DNA of 64,000 nt. It comes from Plantago major. Lineage: Eukaryota; Streptophyta; Magnoliopsida; Lamiales; Plantaginaceae. The translations under genes and the position numbers were made by a program. Shown here piece after piece: positions 57,616 through 64,000 of this stretch. The notes beneath the pieces were generated by a model. That model had not been told where the DNA came from, ran no database searches, and was given only the letters and a program-made list of their open reading frames with translations. The stretch is taken from NCBI GenBank assembly GCA_026545765.1, contig CM048839.1, forward strand, positions 23,188,566 through 23,252,565, in the 5' to 3' direction. Every line of letters starts with the position of its first letter. Position 1 is the stretch's first letter.

Positions 57616-59941
57616 TTTTTCAGGTTTACTCCAAATTTCAACTACTACAACAAGTAATCAGAGTAACAATCCAATATACTCAACCATTTCTACTCTACGA
57701 TCATAATCAAAATTACAGAAGATAGAGCAGAATCATGAAAAAATCTGGGAAGAATCAAGAATGTACTTACTTAAAAGCATGTAGTAGTGACCAACAATGC
57801 AGCAAAGAGGTTGGAAAGGCCATGAACAGTGAAGAAAGGTAAAAAAGATTTCAACTTTAGCTTCTTCTCGGTGAAATTGTAAATTGACAGGGGAAGGACA
57901 GTAGGAGATAATAAAGCAAGCTAAAAGTTTGCAGGGTTTTTGACATTTTGTGGTGGTTTTACTGTTCCGTACGTGTTCATTTACTCCTATTTTGATTTTG
58001 ATGAGATCTTTTTAGTTTTTAATGATATTTGCAAATTTTTGGATAAAAATCTTTTAATAGATTCTAAATTATTTTATTTTATTAAACTAAGTGAAATTGA
58101 GAAGTGGATCTTTGAACTCATAATTGGGTTAATGGGTTTGATATAATTATAAATTTTATTTTAAAAACTAAATTGTCAATGTTTATTTTATGAGAATTGA
58201 TAACTTAATTTCATAATTGGAAGTTACAATAATGAGGTGTGTATATGGTTGGAGATCATGGGTATATTTTTTTATTTTTTCTTTTTTTTAATTTCCCTGT
58301 TTAATCTTCATTTCGTTTGATGGAAAAGAAAAAAATAGAAAAGAATATAGTTTTTCACTACCATTTAGTATTTGTCAGAAAATTCTGAAAAATTTATCTC
58401 CATTAAATAAGTAAAGTTATTTTTCCTCACAGTTTCGAGGAAAATCTTATTTCCGCTATCCTTTTTTCTTTCCACTATTTTCCATCAACCAAATAAATCC
58501 TTTAGAGAGTGATTTTAGATTATAATGGAACCCTTTTAAGTTTCTTCTTCATAAACCGTTCCTCATAAACCTACACAAAGTTTCATATTTTTTTCATTTT
58601 TTTCCCTTCCATGAACTCTAACTGAAAAGTTACATTACTGGAGTTTAAAAACTCGGCGTGGAGCACGATCCGAATTTACACTCAATGGAGCATAAATCAG
58701 GGCTCCAAGAGTTGTCACAACTACGTTAATGGAGCTAAACATACCGCCATTATTGGAGTTGTAGCACCATTAATGGAGCTTTTTAAGTTGAATTCATGGA
58801 GTTTAAAAGCTCCATTAAATGAATAAGAATGGTGTGTTTATTTAGAAAAGATGAGACATAATTTGAAAAAAAAAATTGTTTTTCAATTGCAGTTGATGAG
58901 ATTATTGGTTAAAACAATGGTTTGATGAAGAGGAAGATGGATTTGAATGAGTAGTTTTTTGAGTCGGTTATAAATTTTTATCCACATACTAGCATTTAAT
59001 CCACGTGGAAAATTGAACGAGTAGATGATCGACTCAAGAAATATAAAATGGACCAATATTATTGATTGTGATTAGATGTTATATATTAGGAGAATAGATG
59101 AAATTTACCCTACGTTTATATTAGTATTATAAAAATCTTGATTATTACGAAATATAGAAAAGTGTTTATGTTTCATATGTTTGAATTTATAAAGAATATG
59201 AAATCCCACATACTAGTGTAAATTGAATAATTGTGACAACCACTAAGGTCTACGGGATATAATTTTCCTCCCACGTTTAGAAAAATATAGACTTTTATAA
59301 GAATTTACATAATTACTTTTTAACAAACTCCGTTACTTTCATGTCAAGCTCAAAATGAACCGAGATAGATTCTAGGCCTATGCAAAACAATCCTTCTCAT
59401 AATTCCGTAAAGAAAATTATGCTAGAATCCAAAAATCCAATATTGATAAAATGACATAACATTTAACAGCATGGGAGTAAAGAAAAATGAAAAAGAAAGT
59501 GATGTCACATTTTAATTTTTTTTTCTTTCCTCAAACTAGACGAAGGCCCAACAAAAGTGGGCCGAGTTGTGGAGCCCAACAAAATGGCCATGAGTGGACA
59601 AGGCCAAGACCTGTTAGGTATGGGCGAACCACTCCCATTGAAACACACTACTACCTGGTAAAATCATAAGTACATCAGCAATTTAATGTTGATGTGTCCT
59701 ACCATTGAAACACCACCAACTTAATACCCATGCACATGAATACTACAAATCAAATTTCACTGCAGAAGTTGAAGCAGGGTTATGCATCTCTTTTGGGTAT
59801 TCATTTCACAATGAATAAAACTATGGTTGGTTCATAGAGGTCTTTCAGCCAAAGTGACAATGCAATTGAAACAATCAAACAACATTTACCAACAATTTAA
59901 ATATGGTTGCTATACTTGACCTCAGAAAATTTAAACAATTA
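57616..59941. other. Intergenic, upstream of the coiled-coil gene
   Basis: The first 200 bases likely hold the 5' UTR (and perhaps a leader intron, from the AGTAAGTAC on the minus strand near 57770). At 58640-58820 the phrase ATGGAGC recurs and a short hairpin is present. No gene was recognised; frames at 57940 and 59487 have no domain. Confidence 0.45.
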
Positions 59942-60181
59942 CTCCCTCCATTTTAGAAAAAGTGTTACATTTTGATTTCATTAATCGTTTGTCTTGCTGA
60001 TTATTAAATTACTCATAACGATAATAGTAATAATTTAATAAAATCATATAATAAAATTTAATTACTAAATTTTCATTATATAATTTTAATAATTTATTTA
60101 TTAATATCATTTAAGTAAATTGGTCAAACGCAGAAAATGATTAAAATAAGAAATGTAACACTTTTTCCGAAAATGAAAGAA
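59942..60181. mobile_element. TA-target MITE (family 2), 240 bp
   Basis: TA at 59940-59941 and 60182-60183 flank CTCCCTCCATTTTAGAAAAA and, on the minus strand, TTCTTTCATTTTCGGAAAAA. The middle closely matches 18496-18752. Confidence 0.72.
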
Positions 60182-60183
60182 TA

Positions 60184-60767
60184 AAGATGCCTACACTGGA
60201 GAACCGAGTGAATCAATTACATTTCGTGCCTCTATCTCAAATTCTTGAGTTAACTTGGCAAGTCCCACCATAGAAATCTGAAAAGCAGATGTCATAAATA
60301 AAAGAGTACTCCTCTACTTATTGAAACTTTCCCAATTAAAATATATACATTTTTTACCTACGTAGCATAGCTAAACTTCCGGGTTATCATTTCATGCCTG
60401 TGAAAGAACTCCACACAGTGCTTACTTCTACTGGCACTGCTCAAAGTATGCACGTATAACTTTAATTCTACTATTTTATTCTCAGTCATATTACTAAACT
60501 TGAGTATATTGTATTATGAGAAAAGAGTAGTCTAACAATTATACACATTATATACTCGTGTAGCAAATTAACAGTAGCACCTATCCCAGGAAAAATGACA
60601 AAGGTGAAATAAACAGGAGTAGATCTCACAAAAAAAAACTTATGTAGGAGAGAAGGTACAACTCTGCAATTAACATACAACATGAAAATTAAAGCCGATC
60701 GAAATTTGTTAACTGATAATCGTGTGAAATGAACCACAAAATTAAGGATGCTGGTTCCCTTCTGGAC
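60184..60767. other. Intergenic, no gene recognised
   Basis: No coding or repeat signal was recognised. Confidence 0.4.
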
Positions 60768-60770
60768 TAA

Positions 60771-60881
60771 GGATCTGTTATTTTCAACTGAAAACTCATT
60801 CGATTCGATTCAATTCGATTCATTGATTCACTCTCTTGATTCAATTTTCTTGATTCAAATTTCTTAAGTTCATTAAATTCA

Positions 60882-60939
<58 letters not shown>

Positions 60940-61450
60940 ATTTTATCATTTATTTACACAACCCATCTTTTGTACGAGGAAAATAAGAAAATTTATCCAA
61001 TTGAGATATTTTCAACCTTTTTCTTTCTTTCTTTTTAACACGACTTTTAGTAGATCAATGAAATAAAAAGTATGGTTACGATTCGAATTACCCTTCTTTT
61101 CTACCGTAAAAGTTGAGTTAAGATAAGAAACTACAGGAACCTGAGAGTACCATTCAAACTGGTTCACATACTTTGTACGTACATCTCTAACAAAAAATCG
61201 ACATGTTCTTTTATTGGAAGATATTAGAACAATAGAAACTTCGAAGCATACGTTGAGTTTTTTCTCAAACTTAATAAATAAAAAACAAGTTATTAATGGA
61301 GTAATTACAGTCAACGTCCAGAAAAAAGTCTCCTTACGAATTTATTAATGGACCGCATGTAGTATTCATTATTATTAAAAAATGGGACAAATGTAATTTC
61401 TTGATTCGTTTGCCATTTAGTTAAGATTTCAAATTGAAAAGAATAGAGCC
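60771..61450. mobile_element. Harbinger-family non-autonomous element A, 680 bp
   Basis: TAA at 60768-60770 and 61451-61453 flank ends GGATCTGTTATTTTCAACTG and, on the minus strand, GGCTCTATTCTTTTCAATTT. The inside (TTA microsatellite, then the block to about 61290) closely matches 7983-8400 of the transposase-bearing element. No transposase sequence remains. Confidence 0.75.
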
Positions 61451-61456
61451 TAATTA

Positions 61457-62402
61457 GGCTCGTTCTTTTCAAATCAAATTTCATCGAATCGAATCGAATC
61501 AATGGAATCGAATCGAATCGAATCAAATCAAACTAATCGAATCGAATCGAATCGAATCAAATTATTGTGTAATAATAATAACAATTATATGATGGTATAT
61601 ATAATCACAATTAAAAAATATATTATTTTTCATATCTTTCTCATATTCTTCCTACTTTTTTTCAAATACTTTTTATTTATTATTGTATAACAAACTTTAA
61701 AACCAACCGTGGAAGGTCCTTTATACGACGCCTCAAATGGAAGACACATATCAAATATACGTGATTGTTGCTACCTTCACTCTTCATAATTTTATCGCAT
61801 GTAAACTTGAAATACTGGTTTGCAACATGATATCAATGTCCAAGGTGGAGTGGATAATGATTTATTGAACCCGAAGGAAAGAAACGATGAAAAAGGTGAA
61901 GGAGATGACATTGAGAATTTGACGCCTATTCCAGGCAATATAGAAGACGAGAAAGATAATATAGAGTCAGAAAGATAATATAGAGTAATAAATGCCATTT
62001 TTCAATATTTGTGATATATAATATTATTTTATAAAGTTTGGTCCGACTTTTGGTTTGGTTTAACTTGTTTTAGGAGTTTTGAACACGTAGATTTTTGTTA
62101 GTTCAAATCAGAATTATACTCTTTATTTCATTGATCTACTAAAAGTATTATTAAAAGAAAGAAAGAAAAAAAGTTGAAAATAATTCAATGGATAAATTTT
62201 CTTATTTTCCTCATAAAAGACGGTGTAAATAAATGATAAAATAATATTAATAATAATATTATTATTATTATTAACAACAAAAACAACATCAATAATATTA
62301 ATAATATGAATTTAATGAATCGAATCAAGGCATTTGAAATTGAATCGAATCGAATGAATCGAATCAAGGCAGAATGAATCGAATGAAGCCAAATGAAGAA
62401 TG
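61457..62402 (+). mobile_element. Harbinger-family deletion derivative B, about 950 bp
   Basis: It starts GGCTCGTTCTTTTCAAATC after TTA 61454-61456 and ends near GAAGAATG followed by TAA at 62403-62405, so the duplication is not exact. At 61710-61990 it keeps the transposase C-terminus in plus orientation (PQMEDTYQIYVIVATFTLHN), joined directly to the element's 5' non-coding part. The copy is shifted and stopped and cannot make transposase. Confidence 0.75.
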
Positions 62403-62405
62403 TAA

Positions 62406-63169
62406 CTACTATCCTCCCAACCATCTTGCCTTGGTCCAAAACAGGGCTGGGATAACCATGATTTATGTCCGCACGACCATTGTCTACAAACAAAATAGGA
62501 AGGAAAGCTTGGTATTTCAGGGCTGTATTACACAAACATCGATTGGACACAAATTTCTCATAATCCTCAAATTCAAGGAAATTAAAATCTGAAACTAACC
62601 ACATCCTTGGCTCAAATCATAAAGTGAAAATACACAGCCCCAAAATTCTACATTACATACAGGATGAAAAGCCAGAAGAAGAAAAACTGCAAAAATATTA
62701 AAAAATTAAGGAAGTAAATGCAGGTGCATAGAGTAAGAAAGCCCTCCTAGATGGTGAAATTTGGGAGAAATAAAATACCTCTCTCCAATAGCTGCGTTTG
62801 AATTGGGAAGGGGTTATTCATTGACGAAATCAAAGAGATGCGTCGTCTGGTGGTCGAAGAAGCGATGCTTCAATTGCTGAAGAAGAAAACGCAATAGAAA
62901 AGTTGTGTCTGTGTGAAGAAGAAAGGAACAAGCGTAATCCACTCGAGAAGACATGACATTCGCACGCAATCACGGCGGCGCAGGTGAAGAGATGCGTTAG
63001 CGAAAGCATCGTGCTGTGGCGTCGAAAAAGCGTGGGTACAATTAGAAAAGAAAAAAAAACGCTTTAAATGCCCAACATTCAGGCTTATTATATTGTTTTA
63101 ATCAGTCTGTTCTAACGCGTTCATCTGTTTTACATGATGCTCAAGAAGATGACATCCGAATCGAGAAAC
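62406..63169. other. 3' flank of the C2-domain gene, nothing else recognised
   Basis: It may contain the 3' UTR near 63100-63169. The rest shows no gene. Confidence 0.4.
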
Positions 63170-64000
63170 TCAATGCTCAAGACCTCTGTTCCCAGGAAGA
63201 TCGATCCATTCAATCTGGAGCTCTAATTCCCCACATTCAACGTCTTGTAACCTGAGAAGCATGTCTTGGATCATTGTCCCTTTGCTCCAACTCACACAGC
63301 TCTCATCAGCTAAGCAGTTCTCCTTGCTCGGCTCAACTCTGTCAATTATAGTACCATCAGGGAGAGCTTGCAACTGCGACCTCATCTTGAGACATTTTAT
63401 CAGAGGTTTGATATCAATCTGAGCTCTTCCCATCTTGTCATCTCTAGTGAAGGTGTCTTTGTCAAACACAGACTGAAATAATTGCCAGATAATGCAGTTA
63501 ACAGCAATGAATTACTAGTGTCTATTATACATTGAAGGCTATATATTAATCCTACACAATGAATATAAGCATTATATTTCCTTGATAGATCTTTTATGAC
63601 AGTAATATGTAAACACAATAGCTTGATTATCGTTCTTATAAAAATCTTTAAATTCTGCTGTCAAATAGCTTGAAAGGAGTTCAGTCTGCTCTTTGTTCGA
63701 GATTTAGGCAGGTATGCTCACCAGAACAATGTGAGCATTTGGATCCTTGACATACATGGTCAACTCATCGTTCCATATCGGGTTGCTACTGTTCTTCACA
63801 ACTTTAGTCTTGAGTTTCTGCAGAATTTCAAGGGACAGGCGATATCAACACAATATCCACAGTATCAAGTTGCCCTTACTAATAAAGGAAGTAGTTTCAA
63901 CATCCATATCAAAGTCCATCAATGGTTGATAACTTCTTATAAATTCTTCATACAGGTCTGTTTAGTCAAAATCAATGAAAAAAATCCTGAAAATTCAGTA
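63170..64000 (-). CDS. C2-domain ABA-related (CAR) type protein, C-terminal part
   Basis: Two minus-strand exons, 63817-63722 and 63472-63170, join in phase; the earlier exon or exons lie beyond the window end. The first codes KTKVVKNSSNPIWNDELTMY, the second SVFDKDTFTRDDKMGRAQID, SKENCLADESCVSW and QIEWIDLPGNRGLEH. The Asp residues of DKDTFTRDD are calcium-binding positions of the C2 loop. The insertion between C2 strands and the ending WIDLPG are shared by CAR proteins, which bring ABA receptors to membranes, and by the C2 part of AGD11-13 ArfGAPs. Without the N-terminus the two cannot be told apart with certainty; CAR proteins are about 165-185 residues. Some changes (GRAQID for the usual GDAEID) are conservative. 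Confidence 0.8.

Overview
This is a window of plant nuclear DNA, almost certainly from a eudicot. It has short exons with GT-AG introns, AT-rich intergenic DNA, several families of small inverted-repeat transposons (MITEs) and plant-specific gene families. An asterid such as a member of the Lamiales is my guess from overall flavour only. No bacterial, organellar or viral genes were recognised.

Genes, left to right: the last exons of a gene for a small tail-anchored protein (442-2100, +); a complete 13-exon group 3 SULTR-type sulfate/anion transporter (16429-22252, +, 654 codons); a complete 5-exon ADR1-type helper NLR immune receptor (26418-29688, +, 820 codons); a broken F-box gene (30571-31872, -) split by a hAT-like MITE; a single-domain major-latex-like protein (38645-39741, +, 151 codons); a two-domain major-latex-like gene whose first intron has grown to 8.3 kb through nested transposons (44702-54119, +, 303 codons); a long coiled-coil protein of unknown role (54621-57615, -, 785 codons); and the C-terminal half of a CAR-type C2-domain gene cut by the window end (63170 onward, -).

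Mobile DNA fills much of the rest. There is a complete but mutated Ty1-copia element with both LTRs and a 5-bp target duplication (32124-36723); a CACTA element carrying a Transposase_24-like gene (48215-51857); a PIF/Harbinger element with transposase remains (7887 to about 9755) plus two shorter relatives lying side by side (60771-61450 and 61457-62402); four hAT-type non-autonomous elements, each with an 8-bp target duplication (6785-6953, 30091-30392, 31094-31641, 44967-45937); several elements with TA target sites and CTCCCTCC-type ends; two Tourist-like MITEs; a 2-kb element with long imperfect terminal inverted repeats (12596-14619); and a possible non-LTR insertion (7111-7800).

The genes do not form a pathway or operon. 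The only related pair is the two major-latex-like genes, which look like local or domain duplicates. I found no clear evidence of a wholly new biological system. The most informative observations are the two-domain latex-protein gene with its transposon-filled intron, the F-box gene broken by a MITE whose removal leaves a continuous reading frame at that point, and the Harbinger deletion derivative formed at a 5-bp microhomology. Exon boundaries were read by eye from splice sites, reading phase and protein-family memory; no search was run.
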